Source: Streptococcus vicugnae
GTDB lineage: Bacteria; Bacillota; Bacilli; Lactobacillales; Streptococcaceae
DNA length: 64,000 nucleotides
Direction: 5' to 3'
Assembly: GCF_016461705.1 (NCBI RefSeq)
Contig: NZ_JAEMHW010000001.1
Span: forward strand, 620,001-684,000
In this document: positions 17,166 through 25,309 of the stretch, one piece after another
Position numbering within the stretch: the first letter of the stretch is position 1
Layout: every line of letters begins with the position of its first letter
Position numbers and translations under genes: made by a program
The notes under the pieces: generated by a model
Database searches by the model: none
What the model saw: only the letters and a program-made list of their open reading frames with translations
What the model was told of the DNA's origin: nothing

Positions 17166-17736
17166 TTATTTGTATTCTTCTACTTTTGAAAAAGTAGCAA
17201 TAAGGGCAAGTAAAACAATGACTATACCAATAATCCAAGCATCCCGTACAGGTTGGGGAAAAAATTAGGGACTACATTGAGGAAAAAATCTTTTCCTAGA
17301 ATAAAATCCATAATCTCTCTAAATGGAGTTGGGAAAGTATTACTTTCTAAATCAGAACCATATTTTATATCTGTAATAATTCCAATAATAAATCCAAACA
17401 TAAACTTAGAAACAAACCAAATGACAAATACACCGATCGCTGATTTGATGAGATTAAAGAAAAGCATTGTTAAGTATAGTGGAGACATAAGGATAAAGAA
17501 TAAAGCTTTAAAAAACCACGTCCCAGAAAGCTTAAAGCATCTTTCAAATGTTCGCCTAAAGATGGCTTATAAGAAGCATTAATACGTTCCAATTCAGCTT
17601 ATGACTCCTCTGGTGTATGCCATTTAATACCAAAGTGTTCCCATTGAGCATTATCTAATTCATCAGCCGTTGGTGGACGTCCATTAGTGGCTTCAAAATC
17701 TTTGGCAAAAGCTACATAATCAAATTCCTTACTCAT
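17166..17736 (-). pseudogene. Broken ICE membrane-protein gene (one stop, two frameshifts)
   Basis: AAGGAG precedes an ATG at 17736 that reads MSKEFDYVAFAKDFEATNG to residue 45, then meets an in-frame TAA (17599-17601). The same frame continues as AELERINASYKPSLGEHLKDA up to a six-T run at 17510-17515, where reading resumes one frame over as FFKALFFILMSPLYLT, with several membrane segments. At a second six-T run (17259-17264) the frame shifts again and ends VRDAWIIGIVIVLLALIA to a stop at 17166-17168. Adding one base at each run gives a 190-residue protein apart from the nonsense codon. Taken separately the pieces look like unrelated short ORFs. This is a decayed conjugation-module membrane protein of unknown role. 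Confidence 0.75.
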
Positions 17737-17783
17737 TCCTTTTTCTCCTTGTAACCCTTTTACTTGCCCTTATTATAACATAT

Positions 17784-18007
17784 TTAGAATGAAATTGCTC
17801 GCATAGCCGCAACAATTGCTGCTGCAACACCAGCTGAAATAACCGCAATAGCACCACCTGAAATCATTGAAGTCATTCCTTGATCATAGCGGGGTTACCG
17901 TTTTTACGTCCAGAAAAATAGCCAAAGGCTCCTGTTAATACCCACCCAAGACCTACAATTGAAAGAATTCCTCCTAAAGCTGTGACAACACGAACTGCTG
18001 TATCCAT
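17784..18007 (-). pseudogene. Frameshifted small ICE membrane protein (Maff2-like)
   Basis: From the ATG at 18007 (AAGGAGAA upstream) the frame reads MDTAVRVVTALGGILSIVG and a second hydrophobic part, then stops early. One base missing near the CCCC run at 17890-17894 would join it to MTSMISGGAIAVISAGVAAA to a stop at 17784-17786, giving 74 residues with two membrane helices. This size, charge pattern and position (first of the transfer block) fit the small Maff2-type proteins of streptococcal and clostridial conjugative elements. The family name is tentative. Confidence 0.65.
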
Positions 18008-18039
18008 AATATGTTCTCCTTTCAAATTTAAGAAACAAA

Positions 18040-18080
18040 AAAGACTGTAACGGTCTTATCAGTTATTTGTTACAGTCTTT
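18040..18080 (-). terminator. Terminator downstream of the large surface protein
   Basis: A perfect 12-bp inverted repeat (AAAGACTGTAAC and complement) with a 17-base loop, followed by six T on the minus strand. It separates the surface-protein gene from the conjugation relic. Confidence 0.8.
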
Positions 18081-18089
18081 ATCAATAGA

Positions 18090-18181
18090 GCTTTACCTGC
18101 TCCACGCAACAAGCCACCTAGGCGATTTATTTTGACACTATTTAGAAAAAAAGGTGACTTGCTGGTTAGAGCAGGCAAAGC
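18090..18181. repeat. Long imperfect palindrome next to the ICE relic
   Basis: The outer arms GCTTTACCTGCTC (18090-18102) and GAGCAGGCAAAGC (18169-18181) pair with one mismatch; nested inside, CAAGCCACCT (18110-18119) pairs imperfectly with AGGTGACTTG (18152-18161). A roughly 90-base two-tier hairpin results. It lies between the surface-protein stop and its terminator, at the edge of mobile DNA. It could be an element end, a small repeat element, or only an RNA structure. Confidence 0.5.
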
Positions 18182-18201
18182 CTGTTTTAATAAAGTATTA
18201 T

Positions 18202-21200
18202 TTAAATATCTATGATTTTGACAAATGGATTTCCTAAACCACGAGTATCCACACTTTGCGTACTTTGTTCATTCCAAAGTGAGACAATTGGATACCAACC
18301 GTTATTGGCTGAATTGTATGGGTCGTAAACATAAGTATTTCCATTTGAATAGCCTTTAAGAACAATCTCATGGCTTGTTCCCCATCCCCACGGAGAGAAT
18401 TTGTCCTGTTGAACGGCAGCTACCACATGATGCCCTTCTTTAAGAGCACTTGTTAAGGCAGCTGAGGAATTAAGAACAGTCGGTGTCAAGCCCCATTGAC
18501 GAGAGGCAACCAAGATACCATTTCCTGTTGTTCCTTCTGTTCCTCGATTAAACTCAACAGTATTGTTATAGAGGTAACTTGCTACTGTAGTTGGAAGCAC
18601 TTCATTTCCTGTTAGAGATGAGAAGACCATGGCAAGACTGGTTGGGACGCAGCCTGTAGATGCCAAAGTGTAGTAACCATAGCGATTACCACCCCAACGA
18701 CCATCACGTTGGTTGTAATAAGGTGTACTATAATTTGTACGTTTAACGGTAAAATCAGTAGACGTCAAGAAGTACATTTGACCATTATCAGACTGATACA
18801 CATGTAGATGATAAGTTCCCGTACCAGAATGATTAGCAACATTAATGAGACCACTAGCACTTGTTCCTGAAGTTGTCACATCATACCACTTAATGTCATC
18901 TTGTCCATTCGTATCAGACCAAACAGCGTATTTAACCGTTCCACTTGAATAAACACCTGAAACGTTAACGCTATAGACACCTGTTCCTTTATAAGTCGTT
19001 GACACACTAGCACTTGTCTGCTTATTATTTAAAGCATATTGACCGAGATTATAACCAATTGTTTCACCATCTTTAGTTTTCACATAGACGTGAATAGTGT
19101 AATCCGCTGAAATATTATGATGGTATTTTTCATCAACTGTAATCACAACTTTGCCATTTGACACCTTAGAACTTGTATACCAGTGAATATTTTTTTGATT
19201 AGGATCTGACCAAGCCGCAACTGACACACTAGCAACATCTTTCGAAGTTTCTGTCTCTGCAATTACTACTTGTAAAGTACCGTTAGCCGCATTATGATTC
19301 TGAACAGTTACCGTTGGTTTTGAAAGGCTTTGATTAAAGGTTAAATCAATCCCATCTGAGCCTGATAAAGCCACAAATGAATGTGTCACTTCACTTGTTC
19401 CATAGACATGGACATTATAATGACCTGTCTCAAAGTTATGATTTTTAGCATAGAACGTGTAGGTATAACTTCCGTCTGACTGTTTAACAGCTTTATACCA
19501 TTTTAAATCATCTTGATTGTTCTTACTTGTCCATGTTGGCAATTGAATATCATGGATATAAACAGGGACATCAGTTACCGTTACTTTAGCTGAGGTATCA
19601 CTCACTTTAGTAATACTTACCTTAACTTCTGGTTTTGGGACATCGATACTTGTTGCACTAATGATTTGCATTTGTCCTTTGACAACAGCATAGGTATGAA
19701 TCAAATAAGGTCCATAATCACCTGTGTAGGTAGCGGTTGTCTTACCACTATGATCAACTTTATACCATTTAAGATCATCTTGGTTATTTTTCGTAGACCA
19801 GACCGCATGATAGACCGTTAAGTTTGTACTCACATCACTTGGCATAGTAATGTAAATCCCTTTTTCACCTAAAGAAGCTTGAACCTGTACATCTCCATAT
19901 TGATAATCTGCTGTGAATCGTGTCCCAAGTAACCCTGTTAAGTTATTTGTCACACGACTATTACCGTACACATGAACGTTGTAAGTCCCTGCTTCTAAGT
20001 TGTGAGTCGCTTCACTAAAGATAACATAATAAGAGCCATCAGCGGCTTTTGTTGCCTTATACCACTGAATATCATCTTGACCACCTTTTTCAGTCCACGT
20101 TGGTATTTGAATACTATCAATGTAAACTGGTACATCTGTGACAGTCACTTTATAAGTTGTAGCACTTTCCTTGGTGATTGTTGCTTTAGCGCTTGGCTTT
20201 GGAACATCAATCGATGTCGCACTCAAGCAAACCATTTGCCCTTTAACCACGCCATAAGTATGAATCAAATAAGTGCCATAGTCACCTGTATACTTAGCTG
20301 TTAATTGACCATTTGAAGGAACTTTATACCAAACAATATCATCTTGATCGTTTTTAGCAGACCAAACCGCATGATAAACTGTCATTCCTTGGCTAACATC
20401 ACTTGGCATAGTGATGTTAATACCTGTTTGAGCAAGACTAGCAGATACCGCAACATCTCCAAAAGTATAGTTGCCTTGGAAGCTTGTGCCTGTCAACCCT
20501 GTTAGAGAATTGGTAACAGCACTTGTTCCGTATACGTGAACATTGTACTTACCGCTTTCAAGGTTATGTTCGGCAACACTGATAGTTGCAGAGTAGGTTG
20601 TCGAACCATCCTTGGTAGTCTTATACCAAATAATATCATCTTGCCCCTTATTTTCCGTCCATGTTGGCAAGGTTACACTAGTAATATAAACTGGTACGTC
20701 TGTAACAGTTACTTTATAAGTTGTAGCGCTAGCTTTTGTAATGGTTACCTTAGCACTTGGTTTTGGCACGTCAATTGTTGTTCCGTTCAGTCCAGTCATC
20801 TTTCCATTGAGATTTTGGTACGTGTGAACATTGTATTTACCGTATGAGCCCGTATATTTAACGGTTGCTTTTCCGTTGCTATCTGCGGTGTACCAAACTA
20901 AGTCATCTTGACCATTAACGTCAGACCAAACGGCAAACATGATTTTAGCGCCATTTGCAATGGCTTGATTGTATTGTAAGTTAAAGCCGCTGCTTGCTAG
21001 AGAAACGCTTGTGACTTCATTAGTCGCATTTCCAGTTGCTCCACGCTCAACAGTCACATTGTCAGCTGATTCTTCAACAGTTACTTCTTGTTCATCAGTT
21101 TGGACAGAATCTTGTGTGTCAGCTGCTTTATCTTCTGTTTGCTCTGCTATTTCACTATTAGATACTTCTATTTCAGCAGTCGTTTGTGAGCTTTCTTCGC

Positions 21201-21546
21201 TATCTGATGACACGTCTTTTGCTGTTTCAGAATCAGCGTTATCAGTTGTCATCTGTTCTTGAACATCAGCTTGGTTATCTTCAGAAACCGTTTCCTGTTC
21301 ATCATTAACCGTGACAGTTTCTTCACTAACAACAGGCTCTGTTTCAGTAGCAGCTTCGTTGTTGTCTGCTTCCGTAGCAACTGAATCAGTTGCTAATTCA
21401 GTTGTCGTATTGGTTTCAATAGTTGTTTCATCTGCGCTAACACTTGCTGTTCCTAAGGTAGCAATTAAAACTCCCGATAGTAACAAGGTTCCAATGGCAC
21501 CATAGGCTTTCGATTTTTTGATTGTTCCATGACCTTTTTGTTTCAT
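18202..21546 (-). CDS. Surface/secreted protein with eight GBS-Bsp-like repeats and a C39-like peptidase domain
   Basis: The start at 21546 follows AAGGAG; the frame's GTG at 21552 is less likely. The 1114-residue precursor has a basic N-terminus with a hydrophobic signal (cleavage expected near VSA-DE), an acidic Thr/Glu/Ser-rich stretch of about 140 residues, then eight copies of a roughly 90-residue repeat, each with a W-[ST]-x5-QDD-x2-WY type core (the seventh is degenerate: DPNQKNIHWY). The last 170 or so residues form a peptidase_C39_2-like domain with Cys in ASTGCVPTSLAM and His in GTSHEIVLKGY. No LPXTG or anchor is seen, so it is secreted or held by its repeats. Such repeats occur in streptococcal wall-associated proteins. 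The peptidase could act on peptide cross-links or a secreted partner, but the substrate is unknown. Confidence 0.9.
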   Translation of the reverse strand: MKQKGHGTIKKSKAYGAIGTLLLSGVLIATLGTASVSADETTIETNTTTELATDSVATEADNNEAATETEPVVSEETVTVNDEQETVSEDNQADVQEQMTTDNADSETAKDVSSDSEESSQTTAEIEVSNSEIAEQTEDKAADTQDSVQTDEQEVTVEESADNVTVERGATGNATNEVTSVSLASSGFNLQYNQAIANGAKIMFAVWSDVNGQDDLVWYTADSNGKATVKYTGSYGKYNVHTYQNLNGKMTGLNGTTIDVPKPSAKVTITKASATTYKVTVTDVPVYITSVTLPTWTENKGQDDIIWYKTTKDGSTTYSATISVAEHNLESGKYNVHVYGTSAVTNSLTGLTGTSFQGNYTFGDVAVSASLAQTGINITMPSDVSQGMTVYHAVWSAKNDQDDIVWYKVPSNGQLTAKYTGDYGTYLIHTYGVVKGQMVCLSATSIDVPKPSAKATITKESATTYKVTVTDVPVYIDSIQIPTWTEKGGQDDIQWYKATKAADGSYYVIFSEATHNLEAGTYNVHVYGNSRVTNNLTGLLGTRFTADYQYGDVQVQASLGEKGIYITMPSDVSTNLTVYHAVWSTKNNQDDLKWYKVDHSGKTTATYTGDYGPYLIHTYAVVKGQMQIISATSIDVPKPEVKVSITKVSDTSAKVTVTDVPVYIHDIQLPTWTSKNNQDDLKWYKAVKQSDGSYTYTFYAKNHNFETGHYNVHVYGTSEVTHSFVALSGSDGIDLTFNQSLSKPTVTVQNHNAANGTLQVVIAETETSKDVASVSVAAWSDPNQKNIHWYTSSKVSNGKVVITVDEKYHHNISADYTIHVYVKTKDGETIGYNLGQYALNNKQTSASVSTTYKGTGVYSVNVSGVYSSGTVKYAVWSDTNGQDDIKWYDVTTSGTSASGLINVANHSGTGTYHLHVYQSDNGQMYFLTSTDFTVKRTNYSTPYYNQRDGRWGGNRYGYYTLASTGCVPTSLAMVFSSLTGNEVLPTTVASYLYNNTVEFNRGTEGTTGNGILVASRQWGLTPTVLNSSAALTSALKEGHHVVAAVQQDKFSPWGWGTSHEIVLKGYSNGNTYVYDPYNSANNGWYPIVSLWNEQSTQSVDTRGLGNPFVKIIDI

Positions 21547-21579
21547 AAACACTCCTTCATTCGATGATTAGTTTTGATT

Positions 21580-21609
21580 ATTATAACAAAATCTTAAGCT
21601 ATTTTTAAG
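21580..21609 (-). promoter_or_regulatory. Promoter of the surface-protein gene with a CiaR-like repeat
   Basis: A TATAAT -10 box (minus strand, 21580-21585) has CTTAAG (21593-21598), 5 bases, and TTTAAG (21604-21609) just upstream, which fits the CiaR repeat NTTAAG-N5-WTTAAG when read on the plus strand, i.e. opposite to transcription. The two small-RNA candidates in this window have the repeat in the direction of transcription. Confidence 0.4.
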
Positions 21610-21636
21610 GTAAACGCTTCATTTTCCTTAAAAATC

Positions 21637-21674
21637 AAAGACCGCACAAGGTCTTGTTCTATTGTGCAGTCTTT
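21637..21674 (-). terminator. Hairpin between the surface-protein gene and the LPXTG gene
   Basis: AAAGACCGCACAA pairs with TTGTGCAGTCTTT (one mismatch) around a 12-base loop. It lies 12 bases past the LPXTG gene stop, with weak T-richness. Confidence 0.65.
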
Positions 21675-21686
21675 AAAAAGTAATCA

Positions 21687-22367
21687 TCAGTCTTCTTTGC
21701 GTTTACGAACGCCAAGGATACCAAAGACAAACATTAGTACACCAATAAGTGATGCCATAATATTGAGTGGTGTTGTTTCGTCACCTGTCAATGGCAGAAC
21801 ACTAGATTGAACAACTGGAACATCTTCAACTGGTGTTTCAGGCGTTTCTGGAACTTCTGGGTCTGGCGTGTCAGTCACAACTTCTGTTTGGGAATCAACA
21901 CCATTAATTGTATTGATAAGAATGTTATGAACGTCACCTGATGCAATACGTTCAGCTTCAAGCCAAGCGTTAACATCAAAAGTACCAACAATACCAAGTG
22001 ATTGTAAGAAGTCGCTATCAACAACTAATTTCCAAACTCCTGCTTCTTCATCCCAAGTCACTTTGACGATAGAGTTAACAAACTCTTCATTTGTATCTTG
22101 GTTAAACGTGAAGTAGAAAGCGTACTCTGTTCCTTCTGGAATAACGTCACCTGCTTTAATAACTGTTCCTGAAATAGAACCATCTGCGTTAACAATGTTA
22201 ACCCTACCCGCCTTAGAATTCATCACCTGCTGATTTTGTAAAAAATCATCCCAAGTAAATGTTTCTCCTAACTCGTCTGCTAAAACCGTCAGATGACTTC
22301 CAAAACTAAGCAATGTAAACGTGATGACCGTTGTTATCACTGTAGCTTGGCATATTATCCCTTTCAT
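21687..22367 (-). CDS. Wall-anchored surface protein, LPXTG type
   Basis: From the Met at 22367 the protein has 226 residues. A hydrophobic signal (MKGIICQATVITTVITFTLL) ends near VLA-DE, followed by a unique domain of about 130 residues, a Pro/Glu/Thr stretch (DPEVPETPETPVED) and the sorting signal LPLTGDE, a hydrophobic helix and KRKED. Starts at 22394 and 22415 are also possible; AAAGGG before 22367 is the best ribosome site but not strong. The unique domain is not one I recognise. It is monocistronic and the gene order suggests accessory cargo. Confidence 0.85.
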   Translation of the reverse strand: MKGIICQATVITTVITFTLLSFGSHLTVLADELGETFTWDDFLQNQQVMNSKAGRVNIVNADGSISGTVIKAGDVIPEGTEYAFYFTFNQDTNEEFVNSIVKVTWDEEAGVWKLVVDSDFLQSLGIVGTFDVNAWLEAERIASGDVHNILINTINGVDSQTEVVTDTPDPEVPETPETPVEDVPVVQSSVLPLTGDETTPLNIMASLIGVLMFVFGILGVRKRKED

Positions 22368-22571
22368 CGCAATCGCCCTTTCCCTCATAAAAAGACAGTC
22401 CTTAAAAACTCCCAAAAAAAGAGAACAGAAACCTGCTCTTTTCTACGTGACTATCTCTAATATATTTGCTTTTTTACATTTATTTTCGGTAATCTCCCTA
22501 AAAGATACCAATGTCATCATATCATTTGATATAACTTTTTTCCACATATTTTGAGCATTTTTAAGCAGCTA

Positions 22572-22600
22572 AAAAGCCTCTTAAAAACATAGAGACTTTT
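22572..22600 (-). terminator. Terminator of the ABC/LytTR/DUF3021 operon
   Basis: AAAAGCCTCT pairs with AGAGACTTTT (one mismatch) around a 9-base loop, 13 bases past the DUF3021 stop. Confidence 0.7.
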
Positions 22601-22613
22601 ATTAGTAGATTAT

Positions 22614-23015
22614 CTATTGATCTATTTTTTCTTTCAATTTCTGGTTAATATTTTTTACGCGATTGTTAAAACTAATATAAATCACAAACCAAATAATCAA
22701 ATACGTTAAGACAAATTCCCCTAAAAATTGCCATGACCAAATAAAGGATTTTGTAATACCAAGAAGTATATTCAACCAGCTATTCAAACTATAAACTAAA
22801 CAAAAGTGAATAATGATTTCCCATATCATTGGGATGGCCTCAATTTCAAAAATCATACTGACCAAGCCAATCAAGCCACTTATAAAGACAACATAGGTTA
22901 TCTGTTGAACAGTTTGCACCTCAACATGACATTGCCATAAGTAAAATAAGTAAATAAGACTTCCAAAACCAATCCCAATTAAAAAATACGCAACGCCTCG
23001 TTTAAGATATCTCAT
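22614..23015 (-). CDS. DUF3021-family membrane protein, partner of the LytTR regulator
   Basis: The protein has 133 residues with four predicted membrane helices and a basic C-terminal tail (RVKNINQKLKEK). DUF3021 proteins are typically encoded next to a LytTR regulator, as here (7-10 bases downstream). In other streptococcal LytTR systems the membrane partner holds the regulator inactive, and by analogy I infer an inhibitor or sensor role. The ATG at 23015 with GAGG upstream is preferred to the TTG one codon earlier. It is last in the operon. Confidence 0.88.
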   Translation of the reverse strand: MRYLKRGVAYFLIGIGFGSLIYLFYLWQCHVEVQTVQQITYVVFISGLIGLVSMIFEIEAIPMIWEIIIHFCLVYSLNSWLNILLGITKSFIWSWQFLGEFVLTYLIIWFVIYISFNNRVKNINQKLKEKIDQ

Positions 23016-23025
23016 CAATCACACC

Positions 23026-23481
23026 TCACATTCCCAAAGCTTTTTCGACATTAGACAGATAACGTCTACTAACATCTGTCGTAATATCATTTGTCAGCAA
23101 AGCTAGCATATTTCCTGAAAAGCTACTCTCTAACGATTTTAAATGATTAATATTAATCAAGGCGTGCTTTGAGACCTGCACAAAATCTGGATTAGCTAGT
23201 CGCTCACGGAACTTGTATAAACGATCATTTGTCACAAGTCTCCCATTGGTCGTCTCTAAAACTAAGGAACTTCCGTCAACATCCACAAGAATCAAATCTG
23301 ATACACGTAACATTTCTGTTCGAACCGATGTTTTAATTGGCAAAATTTCCATTCTACTCTGCTCAAATTTTGCTAAATAATCTAAAACCTCCTGAACAGC
23401 TTGGTTACATTCTCCGCTTCGTACCAAAACTTCAATAGCCTCTTTTGGTAAGTTACTATCCTCTTCAAACTGGTAGTGCAC
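23026..23481 (-). CDS. LytTR-family DNA-binding regulator without receiver domain
   Basis: The 151-residue protein has an N-terminal region of about 55 residues and a C-terminal LytTR domain (DLILVDVDGSSLVLETTNGR ... VQVSKHALININHLKSLE). It lacks a phosphorylated receiver, as in membrane-inhibited LytTR systems. It starts with GTG, with AGGAG upstream. It lies 13 bases after the ABC permease and just before the DUF3021 gene. The tandem ACCGCTTAS repeats upstream of the operon are its probable target, making the operon self-regulated. Confidence 0.93.
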   Translation of the reverse strand: MHYQFEEDSNLPKEAIEVLVRSGECNQAVQEVLDYLAKFEQSRMEILPIKTSVRTEMLRVSDLILVDVDGSSLVLETTNGRLVTNDRLYKFRERLANPDFVQVSKHALININHLKSLESSFSGNMLALLTNDITTDVSRRYLSNVEKALGM

Positions 23482-23494
23482 CCTTTAACTCCTC

Positions 23495-24334
23495 TTATTT
23501 CTTTTTAGTAAATGACAATCTTTTAGCATATAAACTAAGAGCCAAAAGAACAATTACTCCACAAATGACAAGACTAACTAAAAGCATTTCTTGGTTCAAG
23601 GTCGTTAATCTTTTTAATTTTAAACCAATTCCTAAAAATTCCTTTGCATCTGCGTTTACGGCATCTTTTCCAATTAAGAGCTGACGATAGGCAGCTGAGA
23701 CATAGGCGGCAGGCGTCAATTTAACCACTTTTTGTGCAAAATCAGGCAGAGCTCCAATTGGCATGTAAACCCCAACAAGAAAACCAGAAACAGTTCCAAC
23801 AATTGTCGCCAAAGCTTCACTTGTTGATAAGGTTTTAATGAATTGCAAGACAAACAAAGCAATTCCTGATCCCATAATAGAACTTAGGAGCATGACTAAA
23901 AGGATTTGTGGTAAATAATCTAAATCAAAATTAACATCATCTTGCCAGTAGAAGTACAATTTCATAATGGCTAACATAATTAATTGCATGATAAAACCAA
24001 TCACACTAGAAGAAATCAAATAGCCAAGATAAAGTTTTAAACGAGAAATGTCTGTTAATAAAAAGTCTTCCAATTTATGGCTTACCTTATCCTGAACCAA
24101 TCGCGTAACCCCAGTCCAAGTTGTTGTAATACTCGTAACAGCTAACGTTCCACCTAGAACCCAATTATCAAGAAGTTCTTCCAAATTCGGTGTTCCTGCA
24201 AATGAATCCTGCATATTTTTCTGCAAGAAAATCACATAAAGAATAAAAGCAATCAAGGCTCCAAGTAATGAGAAAAAGACACTAGCCTTATTTGAAAAAT
24301 AAAGTTTTAAGTTTCGTTTTGTCATTGCCCACAT
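23495..24334 (-). CDS. ABC-2 type exporter permease
   Basis: The 279-residue protein has six membrane segments in ABC-2 arrangement, including the conserved GxxxGxYMPIGALPDF region before the last helices. It starts one base after the ATPase stop. It should form the channel of an exporter with the ATPase. The substrate may be a drug, peptide or lipid; the LytTR link suggests a bacteriocin or envelope-stress setting, but no peptide gene was found beside it. Confidence 0.92.
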   Translation of the reverse strand: MWAMTKRNLKLYFSNKASVFFSLLGALIAFILYVIFLQKNMQDSFAGTPNLEELLDNWVLGGTLAVTSITTTWTGVTRLVQDKVSHKLEDFLLTDISRLKLYLGYLISSSVIGFIMQLIMLAIMKLYFYWQDDVNFDLDYLPQILLVMLLSSIMGSGIALFVLQFIKTLSTSEALATIVGTVSGFLVGVYMPIGALPDFAQKVVKLTPAAYVSAAYRQLLIGKDAVNADAKEFLGIGLKLKRLTTLNQEMLLVSLVICGVIVLLALSLYAKRLSFTKKK

Positions 24335-24335
24335 C

Positions 24336-25187
24336 TTACGCCATCTCCTTTCCCGTAATGTTCAAAAAGACATCATTGATATTTGCTTTAACATAATCAA
24401 AATCATTAATAACTGTACGTTTATCTGATAAAATGGCCAAAGCTTTTGCAGAATCTTCAACAATAATTTTCAAACGACCATCTCCCAAACGCTTACAGTC
24501 AAGGTCTGAGAAAGCAGCTACGTCACTTGTTTCAACCAATAAATATGGTTTTGAATAAGCTTCTTTTAATTCCTTAGCAGAACCTTTAGCCAAAACCTTC
24601 CCTTGGTCAATGATATAGGTCATATCCGCATTCTCTGCTTCTTCAAGATAATGAGTCGTCAAAAAGATGGTTAACTTCTCTTCACGTTGCAAACGACGTA
24701 ATAAGTCCCAAATAGCCTCACGTGTCTGAATGTCAAGCCCTGTTGTCGGCTCATCCAAAAATAACAAGTTAGGTTTATTCAAAAGCGCACGAACAATATC
24801 AACACGACGTCGTTGCCCTCCAGATAATGTGCCATAAGCCTGATTAAGAAAAGTGTCCAAGCCTGTTAATTGAATTAATTTTTCTAACCAAACTTTATCT
24901 TTTTGATGATAAAGTGCTTGTCGACTCTTTAAATTATCCAAAACACTTAGTTCAGCATCAAGAACGCTATCTTGAAAAACCATTCCAATCTTCAAATCTG
25001 CTGCCAATTCAATCTCCCCTGAAGTTGGTTCTAACAAACCAGTTAGCATCTTCATCGTTGTTGATTTCCCAGCACCATTTGTCCCGATATAGGCTAACAA
25101 TTTCCCTTCTTCCACTTCCAAATTTAAGTGATCAATTACTATTTTATCTCCGAAGGTTTTGATTAGATTTTTTGTTCTAATTAGCAT
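24336..25187 (-). CDS. ABC exporter ATPase
   Basis: The 283-residue nucleotide-binding protein has Walker A GTNGAGKST, signature LSGGQRRR, Walker B LLFLDEPTTGLD and H-loop TTHYLEEAE, plus a DrrA-type C-terminal extension of about 60 residues. It is first in the four-gene operon, preceded by AGGGAGGG. It energises the ABC-2 permease. The family includes drug and bacteriocin resistance exporters. Confidence 0.95.
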   Translation of the reverse strand: MLIRTKNLIKTFGDKIVIDHLNLEVEEGKLLAYIGTNGAGKSTTMKMLTGLLEPTSGEIELAADLKIGMVFQDSVLDAELSVLDNLKSRQALYHQKDKVWLEKLIQLTGLDTFLNQAYGTLSGGQRRRVDIVRALLNKPNLLFLDEPTTGLDIQTREAIWDLLRRLQREEKLTIFLTTHYLEEAENADMTYIIDQGKVLAKGSAKELKEAYSKPYLLVETSDVAAFSDLDCKRLGDGRLKIIVEDSAKALAILSDKRTVINDFDYVKANINDVFLNITGKEMA

Positions 25188-25223
25188 AATCGTCCCTCCC
25201 TTTTGACATTATTTTATCAAAAA

Positions 25224-25245
25224 AAGGCTCGATATAAAGCCTTTT
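25224..25245 (-). terminator. Hairpin with T-run just upstream of the exporter operon
   Basis: AAAAAGGCT and AGCCTTTTT pair around an 8-base loop, followed by TTTTTTTGATAAAAT. It lies between the LytTR repeats and the likely -10 box TAAAAT, so it may be a second terminator for jag or part of the promoter spacer. Confidence 0.5.
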
Positions 25246-25249
25246 TCGG

Positions 25250-25280
25250 TAAGCGGTTAAAAATACTTGCTAAGCGGTAA
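25250..25280 (-). promoter_or_regulatory. Tandem LytTR-type operator
   Basis: On the minus strand ACCGCTTAG, 12 bases, ACCGCTTAC: two direct repeats with a 21-base period, two turns of the helix, as bound by LytTR dimers. It lies about 60-90 bases upstream of the operon that encodes a LytTR regulator. Confidence 0.7.
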
Positions 25281-25283
25281 ATA

Positions 25284-25305
25284 AAAAAGCCCTAACGGGC
25301 TTTTT
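25284..25305 (-). terminator. Terminator of rnpA-yidC-jag
   Basis: AAAAAGCCC and GGGCTTTTT with a 4-base loop, 5 bases past the jag stop. Confidence 0.9.
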
Positions 25306-25309
25306 CCTC

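Noticed and set aside
17222-17488. An independent 88-residue membrane protein
   Set aside because: Both ends continue in other frames across six-T runs, so it is the middle of one broken gene.
18202-21546. A CRISPR or satellite array, suggested by the repeated DNA words
   Set aside because: The period follows protein repeats of about 90 residues and the codons vary; there is no short repeat-spacer structure.
21636-21674. Attachment site at the AAAGAC inverted repeats (18040 and 21637)
   Set aside because: The two hairpins share only short AAAGAC arms and each lies where a terminator is expected.
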